A stretch of 64,000 nt of DNA from DASQFI01 sp035633215 (GTDB lineage Bacteria > Acidobacteriota > Vicinamibacteria > Vicinamibacterales > SCN-69-37), in assembly GCA_035633215.1 (NCBI GenBank), contig DASQFI010000025.1, forward strand, positions 51,848 to 115,847, read 5' to 3'. Of this stretch, positions 17,379 through 24,833 are shown one piece after another. The notes below the pieces were generated by a model, which made no database searches, was not told where the DNA came from, and saw only the letters and a list, made by a program, of their open reading frames with translations. How positions within the stretch are numbered: the stretch's first letter is position 1; every line of letters begins with the position of its first letter. Made by a program: the position numbers and the translations under genes.

Positions 17379-17579
17379 TTACGCCGTGCGGACGCGCTCG
17401 GCGCGCGGGCCCTTGGGACCCTGGCCCGTTTCGAACGTCACGTTCTGCCCCTCGCGCAGCGAATCGAAGTCATCGCAGGCGGACTGATGAAAGAAATACT
17501 CGCTGCCGTCCGGAGCCGCGACGAACCCGAAGCCCTTGTCGCGGACAATACGCTTGACCGTACCATTGATCGTTGGCAT
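17379..17579 (-). CDS. Cold-shock protein, CspA family
   Basis: 66 residues, the usual length for this single OB-fold domain. RNP1 is KGFGFVAAP and the RNP2 equivalent is SEYFFHQSA. The C-terminus (GPKGPRAERVRTA) is typical. It binds single-stranded nucleic acid as an RNA chaperone. About 220 bp of non-coding DNA lies upstream (17580-17800), long enough for the structured leader often found in csp mRNAs; I saw no specific motif there. Confidence 0.95.
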   Translation of the reverse strand: MPTINGTVKRIVRDKGFGFVAAPDGSEYFFHQSACDDFDSLREGQNVTFETGQGPKGPRAERVRTA

Positions 17580-17800
17580 GTGTTGAAGTCCCTAGCTGCG
17601 ATGTTGTCGTGCCGCGCATCGCTGTGACGCGGTTTCACTCCTCGTGCGAAATGCTTCCCGGCACAGTGAAAGGGTGATGAGGAGAAAGAGCGGGCCGGAT
17701 CCGGCGACCGCTACTCAGGAAAGCAGCCTATCCTACTAGTCTACCTCGGAAGGGCCCCCTTGGGGTGGGCCTCGAAAGACCCCCAAAAACCCCCGAAAAT

Positions 17801-18309
17801 TCAGGCGCTGGCCATGACCAGCATTCCCCCAACCCCGACAATCACTGCCAATGCGACCCCCCCAATCGCAAACCGCGCCCACTTCCCGAACGGCACCCCG
17901 GCCGCCAGGAGAATGGCCATTAACGCGCCGTTGGTTGGCGTCAGGAGCTCCGTGAGCCCCGCGCCGACTTGATACGCCACGACCGTGACTTGCCGCGAGA
18001 TGCCGAGCAGATCCGACAGCGGCACGAGCACCGGCATCGTCAGCACCGCATGGCCGCTGACGCTGGGGACGAAGACGTGGATGATCGCGTGGACCGGAAT
18101 CATGAGGAACGCGGCGGTCATCGCCGGGAATCCGGCAAGTGGCGTGGCGAGGCCTTGCAGGATCGTGTCGATGACGTGGCCGTCGCCGAGGACGACCGTG
18201 ATGCTTCGCGTGATGCCGATCAGGATCGACGCCGGCAGCAGGTGAGGAGCGCCGCGATCGCGACGCCGCCGAGAAGCAGGATAAGTGGATGTGGTAATTG
18301 CAGCTTCAT
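17801..18309 (-). pseudogene. YfcC-family permease with large internal deletion
   Basis: ATG 18309 opens MKLQLPHPLILLLGGVAIAA, an N-terminus like that of YfcC/ArcD-type carboxylate or amino-acid permeases, but after ALLT the frame shifts into CCRRRS and stops. A second frame continues at the same place (from LLPASILIGI) with the family's last ~150 residues: VVLGDGHVIDTILQG, IIHVFVPSVSGHAVLTMPV, ELLTPTNGALMAILLAAG. About 280 central residues expected for the family (~460 aa) are missing. The ATG overlaps the stop of the membrane-protein gene upstream, which shows an earlier intact operon. The junction lies at CTGCTGCCGGCG near 18240. Confidence 0.75.
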
Positions 18310-18731
18310 GGCCACCGGCCGGCGTGCTGACGCCGGTAACCCAGTAGCGCGAAGCTGAGAAGAATACCGCCAACAAGACCAAGCGCGAGTGAGACCCCGA
18401 CGAACGGAAGCGAGAAGGCGATGGCGACCGCGACGGCAACCAGCGCCAGCCCGCCCACTCCGGTGACGCGGATGCGGCTGAAGTTGATGACGTCCGTGCT
18501 GAGGCCGTCGCGGAGAAAGGCGTCCGACGCGCTGTCGTCAGGCGCACGATTCAGCCGGCGGATGACGGTCAGCAACAGCAGCCCGCCGAGCATTCCGGCG
18601 AAAGTCAGGAAGAAGACCCCTGCGCCAACGGGGTCCCGCAGGATGACAACGCCGCCAGCCACCATCAGCGCGACGCCCAGACGATTAAGGACCCGCCGGC
18701 TCACTCCGGGAGATGCGGTGAGCTGGAACAT
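18306..18731 (-). CDS. Four-helix membrane protein, tandem paralogue A
   Basis: 141 residues from ATG 18731 (MFQLTASPGVSRR); a strong AAGGAGG sits about 8 nt upstream, which decides the start over ATG 18749. Two hydrophobic helices lie near 18-60 and two near 90-130, separated by a charged loop (RAPDDSASDAFLRDGLSTDVINFSR). It is clearly homologous to the next gene along its whole length (shared MFQLTAS.G.SRR start and VGVSLALGLVGG end). Function unknown. The stop overlaps the start of the deleted YfcC permease. Confidence 0.75.
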   Translation of the reverse strand: MFQLTASPGVSRRVLNRLGVALMVAGGVVILRDPVGAGVFFLTFAGMLGGLLLLTVIRRLNRAPDDSASDAFLRDGLSTDVINFSRIRVTGVGGLALVAVAVAIAFSLPFVGVSLALGLVGGILLSFALLGYRRQHAGRWP

Positions 18732-18745
18732 GGGATCAACCTCCT

Positions 18746-19174
18746 TCATGACCAGCGGCCGGCGTTCCGGCGCCGGTAGCGAATCATGGCGACGCTGAGA
18801 AGGAGTCCGCCGACGAGCCCGAGCGCGAGCGAGACGCCGACCCGCGGAATGATGAATCCAATGGCGACGGCCATCGCCACCAGCCCGAGACCGCCGAAGC
18901 CGGCAACACGAATGCGGCTCGCGTCGATGACACTGGTGCCAAGCGTGTCACGCTGAAAACTGTCAGGCACGCTGATACGCGGGTCGGGATCGGTGTGGCG
19001 CACAAGCGTGAGCATCATCAGCCCGCCGATGCCCGCACCGATGACCAACAGCAGCAGATATGGACCGAAGGCATCGCCGTTGATGGCCACGACGATTCCG
19101 ACGGCGAGGATCACAAAGGCAAGCAGATGAACGACCCGCCGGCTCAATCCCGAGGACGCGGTGAGCTGGAACAT
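18746..19174 (-). CDS. Four-helix membrane protein, tandem paralogue B
   Basis: 142 residues from ATG 19174 (MFQLTASSGLSRR). The layout and many positions match paralogue A: two helices, a charged loop with SVPDSFQRDTLGTSVIDASRIRV, two more helices and a basic end (RYRRRNAGRWS). The reading frame is open further upstream, but the conserved MFQLTAS start of the paralogue identifies the real one. Its stop precedes the Shine-Dalgarno of paralogue A by a few bases, so the two are translated from one mRNA. Confidence 0.75.
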   Translation of the reverse strand: MFQLTASSGLSRRVVHLLAFVILAVGIVVAINGDAFGPYLLLLVIGAGIGGLMMLTLVRHTDPDPRISVPDSFQRDTLGTSVIDASRIRVAGFGGLGLVAMAVAIGFIIPRVGVSLALGLVGGLLLSVAMIRYRRRNAGRWS

Positions 19175-19218
19175 GGGAGCACCCTCCCTGCCAGACGAAT
19201 GTACGGCCTGACCCGATC

Positions 19219-20037
19219 TTACCTCCCGCCGCCGCCCGCCGTGCCGCCGCCTCCGCCCCCTCGCCTGCCGCGGCCCACGGGCGATGCCTGCACAAGGCGC
19301 CGCAGTTCCTTGATGGGTTCGGGATTGTCGTCCACCTTGAGATGGAGGACGACGTCGTTGTTCAGCCACGGCCCGCCGTTTTTCCTCACGATCAGGAGCG
19401 ACGCGGATCGCTGACACCGTGTGTCGCCGCCGGCGGCCTGCCCCGCCTCGAGCGCGGCCACGAGACGAAACGCGAGGTGATTTCGCTGGCCATCCTCCCG
19501 CTTTTCAGTCGATTCGAAGGCGGCAACCATTCCGTCGACGACACCCTGCCCCGCGAGAATGTTGCCCTGCGCGGTGCAGAACTTGCCTTGCTTGTCGCCG
19601 GCCCAGGTGGTCGCCTTGGGACCGGTGAACGCCGCCATCTCACCCTTCGCGTTGATTACGGCAAACTGCCGGCCGTGCTTCGTCCAATTGTCAGGTCGAG
19701 GATCCGGATCGCGCTCCCAGATCGTCTTGATGATCTCCTTCGGATCCATTCCTTTCCGCAGCAGCTCGAGGCCCTGCGGGCCATAGCTCACGTCCACGAT
19801 CGCCTGCGTCGCCAGCGCGCCCACACCGGCCTCGGCCCACAACACGCCGTTCACGGAAAACACGCACGACTGCACCGCGCCGCCGATGTCACCCGTGTCC
19901 GGATCGACGCCTAGAATCGAAAACGTTCCCGGATAGTCGTGTTCAAGAAAGCCCGCAGCCTGGTCTTTGTTGTGAACGAACCACACCAACGGTCCGATCA
20001 CCATGGCGAGCGCGACAATCGTCACTCTGAAACGCAT
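19219..20037 (-). CDS. DUF1028 family protein (Ntn-hydrolase-like)
   Basis: 272 residues from ATG 20037, starting with a hydrophobic segment (VTIVALAMVIGPLVWFV), so anchored or exported. The DUF1028 core follows: TFSILGVDPDTGDIGGAVQS, GALATQAIVDVSYGPQGLELL, and AAFTGPKATTWAGDKQG. Family members have an Ntn-hydrolase-like fold and no firm biochemical role. The C-terminus is a Gly/Arg-rich tail (GRGRRGGGGGGTAGGGGR) that looks disordered. An in-frame ATG at 20154 would start inside the inverted-repeat element and was rejected. Confidence 0.85.
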   Translation of the reverse strand: MRFRVTIVALAMVIGPLVWFVHNKDQAAGFLEHDYPGTFSILGVDPDTGDIGGAVQSCVFSVNGVLWAEAGVGALATQAIVDVSYGPQGLELLRKGMDPKEIIKTIWERDPDPRPDNWTKHGRQFAVINAKGEMAAFTGPKATTWAGDKQGKFCTAQGNILAGQGVVDGMVAAFESTEKREDGQRNHLAFRLVAALEAGQAAGGDTRCQRSASLLIVRKNGGPWLNNDVVLHLKVDDNPEPIKELRRLVQASPVGRGRRGGGGGGTAGGGGR

Positions 20038-20061
20038 CTGAAACCCCCTGGGAATTTGTCG

Positions 20062-20179
20062 ATTGAATGATCGCGCTATCGATCTATTGAAGAGCTTGCT
20101 TGTCTGGCAGTTCGGGTGCCACGCTTCAGATCCGAAGGCATGATGCTCTTCCATAGATCGATAGATCGATCATTCAATG
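20062..20179. repeat. Inverted-repeat element, copy A
   Basis: Two arms of about 34 bp (20062-20095 and 20145-20179) are near-perfect reverse complements built on ATTGAATGATCG, CTATCGATCTAT and GAAGAGC, around a 49-bp unrelated centre. The same arms recur at 23970-24082. It lies between two leftward genes and has no coding content. Confidence 0.75.
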
Positions 20180-20190
20180 GTGCCGGCCTC

Positions 20191-21138
20191 TCATCTCTTC
20201 ACTCCAGGCCGGTTCAAGAAATTCACTATTGCCGTTATCCACGCGTCATGCGTGTCTTCCAGCTGCGCCGCGTGGTCCGCGCCTGGCAGCACGACGAGCT
20301 GCTTGTCGCCTGTCGCAAACCGCGCGAAGAACTTGCCCGCGTCATCGCCGACGACGCCGGGATCACGCTCGCCGAAAATGATGAGTGTCGGGGTCGTGAC
20401 CTTGGCGGGCTTGAGGAGGTTGAACTCCGCATCCGCCTTGAGATCGACGAGGACCGGGTCCGCCTTCAGCGCCTGCTCGGTGAACGCGTTCACGACTGCC
20501 GGCGGCGTGATCTTCGGCGAGATGAAATCACTCTGCGCCGCGTCGGCGGTGTTCTTGATCATGAGCGGCTTGCCGGGCGCGGGCAGATCCACGAATTGCA
20601 GGTCGGGATCGAACGCGAAGCCGAAGAGCACGAGCGCCGAGAGGCGCGACGGCCAGTTCTGCGCCGCGAGCTGCGCAATCGCGGCCCCGCGCGACCAGCC
20701 CACGAGCGCGGGCAGCGGCAGGCCCGGATGCCTCGTCGTGATCCATGACAGGACGCTGGCGACGTCCTGCGACGCGCGCAGCGGTGTGAGCCACCCGGTC
20801 GAGTCGCGCGGCGTCTCGCCGTAGCCGCGCAGATCCACGGCGTACGCCGCGAAGCCCTGGGTGACGAACGACATCAACACCGAGCGCTGCATGCCCGGGA
20901 CCAGGAGATCGAAATCAGGCCGGCTGCTCCACGTGCGGCCGTGCACGAGCAGGATCGTGCCGCGCGCCGACGCCGGCTTTCGTCCCCACACCGCGAGAGG
21001 ATGGCCGTCGGACTGCACGGTGAAGCGCTCGGGCGCGGAAACGGGTGCGGGGGCAGGGCCGGGTGCGGCGGGACGCGGCGGCGGCGCGGTCTGCTCGACG
21101 GGTACGAGCACCGCGGCGGCAAGCGCGAGGGGTCTCAT
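20191..21138 (-). CDS. Secreted alpha/beta hydrolase
   Basis: 315 residues from ATG 21138 with a signal peptide (MRPLALAAAVLVPVEQ) and a Pro/Ala-rich spacer. The hydrolase fold shows the oxyanion region LLVHGRTWSS, the nucleophile elbow GWSRG, an acid in FGERDPG and the His in GADHAAQLE. Substrate unknown; esterase or lactonase activity is plausible. A GTG at 21156 is an alternative start. It is last in the methionine-salvage run but separated from mtnC by 99-117 bp with a palindrome. Confidence 0.85.
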   Translation of the reverse strand: MRPLALAAAVLVPVEQTAPPPRPAAPGPAPAPVSAPERFTVQSDGHPLAVWGRKPASARGTILLVHGRTWSSRPDFDLLVPGMQRSVLMSFVTQGFAAYAVDLRGYGETPRDSTGWLTPLRASQDVASVLSWITTRHPGLPLPALVGWSRGAAIAQLAAQNWPSRLSALVLFGFAFDPDLQFVDLPAPGKPLMIKNTADAAQSDFISPKITPPAVVNAFTEQALKADPVLVDLKADAEFNLLKPAKVTTPTLIIFGERDPGVVGDDAGKFFARFATGDKQLVVLPGADHAAQLEDTHDAWITAIVNFLNRPGVKR

Positions 21139-21207
21139 GATGGGGGCCCAATTCACAGGCCGTATTATCGCCGGTGTCTCCTGTTCGTCCGCTGATCTTT
21201 GTCGCCA

Positions 21208-21230
21208 CCAAGAGCATGAACCGCTCTTGG
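21208..21230. repeat. CCAAGAGC palindrome, copy A
   Basis: CCAAGAGC and GCTCTTGG flank a 7-nt spacer (ATGAACC). A longer relative is at 29283-29309. It lies between mtnC and the hydrolase gene, both leftward, so it could act as a mild attenuator, but no T-run follows. Confidence 0.5.
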
Positions 21231-21255
21231 CAAGTGTTTTCAGTGACCGCTTTCG

Positions 21256-21996
21256 TTACACGTGAATCGCTTCGAACGATTTGACGGTCTCGAACTCGTC
21301 CGCGCCCGGCTGCACCGCATTGCCGGGGCGGAGACTCAGCAGGACCTGCAATCCGGCGTCTCGCGCGGCTGAGAGCTCGGCCGTGACATCCGACACGAAC
21401 AGAATGCTCGACGGGTGGCGGCCGAGCGCGCGCGCGATCGTCGCGTAGCTGCCGGCCGAGACCTTCGCACCCACGGCCGTGTCGAAGAAGGCCGTGATGA
21501 ACGGCGTGAGGTCGCTGTGCTCGGTCGATTCGAAGAGCCGCCGCTGGGCAAGCTCGCTGCCGGAGGAATAGATCGCGACGTCGATTCCGCCCTCACGCCA
21601 CCGGCGAATCGCGTCGGGCACGTCAGGAAACACTTGCCCGCGCAGCTGGCCGGCGAGATAGCCGCGCTCCCAGATCCGGCCCTGCAGGAGCTTCAGTCCG
21701 GGAGATTTTCGATCGCGATCCATCAGCCAGCGGACGTACGCGGCGACCCACGCCGGTCCCTCGTCCTCACGCGCCGGCGGCGACTCGCCCCGCGCCACGT
21801 CTTCGGCATGTTCGGTCGTCAATCGGTGAACGACGTCCCGGAGCTCCGGGGAATCGCGTTCGGCGCGCAGAAAGTCGTCGAGATGTTCGCGCGCAAAGCG
21901 AAAGAGCACCTCGTGGACGAACGAAATGGGCGTCGTCGTGCCCTCGATGTCGAGCAGAACACAACCGGCGCCCCGTTCGCCGAGACGAACGGTCAC
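21256..21996 (-). CDS. mtnC: Enolase-phosphatase E1, methionine salvage
   Basis: 246 residues from GTG 21996. It is a HAD-superfamily enzyme: the nucleophile motif is LLDIEGTT (D16, E18), YSSGS supplies motif II, and LFVSDVTAE motif IV. It enolises and dephosphorylates 2,3-diketo-5-methylthiopentyl-1-phosphate to acireductone. The GTG overlaps the mtnD stop (GTGA), fixing the start and coupling translation with the next step's enzyme. Length fits the bacterial MtnC family. Confidence 0.93.
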   Translation of the reverse strand: MTVRLGERGAGCVLLDIEGTTTPISFVHEVLFRFAREHLDDFLRAERDSPELRDVVHRLTTEHAEDVARGESPPAREDEGPAWVAAYVRWLMDRDRKSPGLKLLQGRIWERGYLAGQLRGQVFPDVPDAIRRWREGGIDVAIYSSGSELAQRRLFESTEHSDLTPFITAFFDTAVGAKVSAGSYATIARALGRHPSSILFVSDVTAELSAARDAGLQVLLSLRPGNAVQPGADEFETVKSFEAIHV

Positions 21997-22559
21997 ACGC
22001 CGGGCGGAGGCGGGGCCGGAAAGTACGCGGGACCGAAACAGACCGGCTGGAAGTTCTTGTCGACACCGCTCTGGGTGTAGTGCGGCGTCCAGCCGGACGT
22101 GTCCTGGAACAGGCGGATCGCGCGAATGCGGCGATCGACGCAGAGATCGAACCAGTGATGGGTGCCCTTGGGGACGCGGATCAGATCTCCGGCTTCGACC
22201 TCGATCGCGAACACCGGCCCCTCGGTGGGCCGGATGTGGAACAGTCCGCGGCCTTCGACGATGAAGCGGACTTCGTCCTCGTCGTGCCAGTGCTCGGAGT
22301 TGAATTTGTTCAGCATCGCGTCGAGGTTCGGCGTGTGCGGGAACACGTCGATCACGTCGGCCGTGACGTAGCCGCCGCGCGCGTTGAGCTCCTCGATCTT
22401 GGTCCGGTACGCCGCGAGCACGTCGTCGGCCGACGCGCCGGCCGGCACCGTCGTGCTGTCCGTGCGCTCGTACTCGATGCCCCGCGCGCCCAGGAACTCG
22501 CGGACTTCGTTGGCATCCTCGATGCTGCGCCGCTCTTCGGGAATTCTGACGACTGCCAT
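21993..22559 (-). CDS. mtnD: Acireductone dioxygenase
   Basis: 188 residues from ATG 22559. The cupin metal ligands are H90, H92 and E96 in SEHWHDEDE, and H135 in GTHHWFDL. With Fe(II) it turns acireductone into 2-keto-4-methylthiobutyrate and formate. The C-terminus is extended by a proline-rich tail (YFPAPPPPGV). It starts 3 bp before the mtnB stop position, so mtnB, mtnD and mtnC form one translationally coupled run. Confidence 0.95.
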   Translation of the reverse strand: MAVVRIPEERRSIEDANEVREFLGARGIEYERTDSTTVPAGASADDVLAAYRTKIEELNARGGYVTADVIDVFPHTPNLDAMLNKFNSEHWHDEDEVRFIVEGRGLFHIRPTEGPVFAIEVEAGDLIRVPKGTHHWFDLCVDRRIRAIRLFQDTSGWTPHYTQSGVDKNFQPVCFGPAYFPAPPPPGV

Positions 22560-22561
22560 GG

Positions 22562-22592
22562 CTAACTCCATTGGTAATTGCCCATTGCCGAT
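22562..22592. repeat. Micro-repeat island, word CCATTGGTAATTG, inside the mtnB 3' end
   Basis: CCATTGGTAATTG is followed by CCCATTGCC. The word family (TGGTAAT/CCATTACC) is shared with 62871-62920. Here it supplies the final codons and stop of mtnB. Confidence 0.45.
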
Positions 22593-23209
22593 GCACTTCT
22601 TCCGGTCGCCTCGAGCAGGAACTCGAGAATCTCCACGTGCCGCGCGGCGTCGGCCAGCGTCTGCCCCCACGTGTAGAGCCCGTGACGTTGCAGCAGAAAC
22701 GCGTGCGCGGCCTGTTCGCGCTCGAGCGTCTTTCGCACCTCCAGTGCGAGACGCGGCATGTCCTGATCGTTCGGCACGATCGGGATCCACTCCCGGTGCT
22801 CGTGCGTCCGGATGCCGTCCAGCCCTTTCAGCATCTCGTAGCCCGAAATGGCCAGCCCGCCGGCGCTCGCGTGAAGGTCTGAAAGGATCGTGCTCCAAAC
22901 CGAGTGCGTGTGCAAGATGGCGCGCGCGCCGCGGGCCCGCACGATCTCGAGGTGCAGCAGGGTCTCCGCCGACGGCTGGCCCTTCCCGGAACTGACGCGC
23001 CCTCGCTCGTCGACTTCCAGGATCTGATCCGGCTCGAGCGTCCCCTTGTGGACCGAGCTCGCCGTGATCGCCAGCCGGAGAGGCTGCACCGACAGGACCG
23101 CGCTGAAGTTGCCGCTCGTGCCGAGCACCCAGCCGCGGTCGTAGAACTGCCGTCCGATGCCGGCCAGGTCCAGCACAAGGTCCCGCTTCGACACACGCGT
23201 GCCAGCCAT
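22562..23209 (-). CDS. mtnB: Methylthioribulose-1-phosphate dehydratase
   Basis: 215 residues from ATG 23209. It belongs to the class II aldolase/dehydratase family: GTSGNFSAVL, the zinc ligands in ILHTHSVWS and the later RHGLYTWG. It dehydrates methylthioribulose-1-phosphate to the diketo intermediate used by MtnC. The last seven codons (MGNYQWS) are encoded by a CCATTGGTAATTG-type micro-repeat that also occurs at 62871-62920, so the tail looks like an add-on. The first pathway enzymes, MtnK or MtnA, are not in the window. Confidence 0.94.
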   Translation of the reverse strand: MAGTRVSKRDLVLDLAGIGRQFYDRGWVLGTSGNFSAVLSVQPLRLAITASSVHKGTLEPDQILEVDERGRVSSGKGQPSAETLLHLEIVRARGARAILHTHSVWSTILSDLHASAGGLAISGYEMLKGLDGIRTHEHREWIPIVPNDQDMPRLALEVRKTLEREQAAHAFLLQRHGLYTWGQTLADAARHVEILEFLLEATGRSASAMGNYQWS

Positions 23210-23220
23210 GACGCTAGAGC

Positions 23221-23973
23221 CTATCCCGGCTTGCGACCCGCAATGACGCAAAGCGGCCAGCGCACCTCGCGCACCTCCGAGGGATCCGGCCACTGGGCCG
23301 ACAAATCGCGAGCGATCTCGGGGATGGGATCCACGCCTTCGACCTGCCGAAAACGCCGGACCGACGACCAGGTATCGAAGTAGCCCTCGAGCTGCGCGCG
23401 CGACCAGCGTTGCCGCATCAAGAGCGGCGGGACCTCGATCCGCTCGTACGGAAACGGCATCGTGCGATAGCCCGAATCCGTGTGCTCCCGGCCGGAGGGC
23501 CAGTACGGTCCGACGCGTCCGTATTGGAACGCGACGATCACCTCGTCGATCGCCGGCTCGACGAGCGTCCTGTTGTAGCACCAGATGGCGAGCACACCGT
23601 GCGGCCGAAGCACGCGGTCGACTTCCTTATAGAAGGCCGTCAGATCGAACCAGTGCGCCGCCTGCGCCGCCGTCACGAGATCGCACGATCCGTCGGGCAG
23701 ACCGGAGTCGCGTTCCGGCGCCACCCGATACTCCACGCGCGGATGCTTGCGCGCGTGCGCCAGTTGCGCGGCGCTCGCGTCCGTGGCGACGACGTGATCG
23801 AAATCCTCGGCCAGGACCACCGCGGCCTGCCCGGACCCTGTACCGCAGTCCCACACGAGTCCCCGGCCCGGCGCGATGCTCGCCAGGAACGTGCTCAATT
23901 CGGAGGGATATCCGGGACGGTGCTGAGCGTAGTCTGAGGCGTGAGCGGAGAAATGGTCTGAAAACCCGTCCAT
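23221..23973 (-). CDS. Class I SAM-dependent methyltransferase
   Basis: 250 residues. The SAM site is VWDCGTGSGQAA, followed by VVATDASAAQL and LPDGSCDLVTAAQAAHWF, the pattern of Methyltransf_11/25-type enzymes. Its substrate is unknown. It is first in the leftward run 11 bp upstream of mtnB. Since SAM-dependent reactions and polyamine synthesis feed methionine salvage, linkage is sensible. The start ATG at 23973 lies inside the left arm of inverted-repeat element B, so that element carries or abuts the ribosome-binding region. Confidence 0.86.
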   Translation of the reverse strand: MDGFSDHFSAHASDYAQHRPGYPSELSTFLASIAPGRGLVWDCGTGSGQAAVVLAEDFDHVVATDASAAQLAHARKHPRVEYRVAPERDSGLPDGSCDLVTAAQAAHWFDLTAFYKEVDRVLRPHGVLAIWCYNRTLVEPAIDEVIVAFQYGRVGPYWPSGREHTDSGYRTMPFPYERIEVPPLLMRQRWSRAQLEGYFDTWSSVRRFRQVEGVDPIPEIARDLSAQWPDPSEVREVRWPLCVIAGRKPG

Positions 23974-24082
23974 TGATGGATTGAGCGATCGATCTATCGA
24001 TCGATTTTAGAGCATCCTGTCATGGCTCTGACAGACCTGACAGCAGGCTCTTCAATCGATCGATAGATCGATCGATCAATGG
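23970..24082. repeat. Inverted-repeat element, copy B
   Basis: The left arm starts with CCATTGAT and continues with CGATCGATCTATCGATCGAT and AGAGC (to ~24013); the right arm (24047-24082) is its reverse complement apart from an 8-nt insertion on the left. The arms match copy A at 20062-20179; the 33-bp centre, with repeated CTGACAG words, does not. Confidence 0.75.
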
Positions 24083-24084
24083 AA

Positions 24085-24711
24085 TCATCTAGACAGCGAA
24101 AAATTCACCGTCACCGTCATCAACACAGAAACTGGATTCCCGTTCAGCAGTGTCGGCGTGAATTGCCACTGCATCACCGCGTCGAGGGCGGCCTGGTCCA
24201 GCAGGGCAACGGACCTCAGCACTCGTGCGTCAGCGACGGCACCAGTTTGATCGACGACCAGTTCGAGAATCACGACACCTTGGACCTTCGAGGCCTGGGC
24301 GATGTCGGGGTAGATCGGCGCCACGTGTTTGATCTTCTTCGGCTCCTTGATGTCCCCGCCGACGCGCACCGTGTCCGGCTGCATGGCAAGCGGTCGGAGC
24401 GTCGCGGGCGGCGCGCCGGCAACAGCCGCCGGCGGCTGGAGCCGCGGCAGCACCGACACCTGCTGAATGGTCGCAATGGCCGTCTGCAGCATGCGGATGG
24501 CGTCCGCGTACCGCTGCTGATCGGTGTAGATCTTCGCCAGCTCGATGTACGGGCCGGGGTCGTTCGGCTGCCGCGCGATGCGCGAGCGGAGATCAGCCTC
24601 GGTTGCCTGCGCTTGCGCGGAAGCCGCCGTGGGCACGACCAGGCAGGCCAGTACGACCAGCGCCCCGACGCGAAGCCATCGTGAGCCCGACGTTGCGTTG
24701 AATCGCTGCAT
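24085..24711 (-). CDS. Periplasmic TPR plus TonB-C-domain protein
   Basis: 208 residues from ATG 24711. A signal peptide (WLRVGALVVLACLVVPTAASAQ) is followed by a TPR-like unit (LRSRIARQPNDPGPYIELAK) and a C-terminal TonB-type domain (VVILELVVDQTGAVADARVL, LDAVMQWQFTPTLLNG). Single TonB-C domain proteins of this type are common in Acidobacteriota and need not work with TonB receptors. Function unknown. The stop is 3 bp from inverted-repeat element B. Confidence 0.8.
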   Translation of the reverse strand: MQRFNATSGSRWLRVGALVVLACLVVPTAASAQAQATEADLRSRIARQPNDPGPYIELAKIYTDQQRYADAIRMLQTAIATIQQVSVLPRLQPPAAVAGAPPATLRPLAMQPDTVRVGGDIKEPKKIKHVAPIYPDIAQASKVQGVVILELVVDQTGAVADARVLRSVALLDQAALDAVMQWQFTPTLLNGNPVSVLMTVTVNFSLSR

Positions 24712-24814
24712 TGGTTCGCTCCTTTGCCTAGGTAAGACTCTGTTAGACCCCGGCCAGGCCCGAAAGGTTCGGCAGTGCTGGCCATCGCCAGCCTCCGACG
24801 CTTCAATCATAGGA

Positions 24815-24832
24815 CATGAAGGTACCTTCATG
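24815..24832. repeat. Perfect 18-bp palindrome
   Basis: CATGAAGGTACCTTCATG is self-complementary over its full length. It ends one base before the stop of the leftward GGDEF gene and lies upstream of the TPR/TonB-C gene, so it may be an operator for the latter or a weak terminator for the former. Confidence 0.45.
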
Positions 24833-24833
24833 A

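Noticed and set aside
17580..17800. Structured RNA leader or riboswitch upstream of the cold-shock gene
   Set aside because: Length would permit it, but no conserved motif or convincing pairing could be identified by eye.
20062..24082. Composite transposon carrying the methionine-salvage genes
   Set aside because: The paired elements fit the outline, but there is no transposase and no target-site duplication; kept only as an observation.
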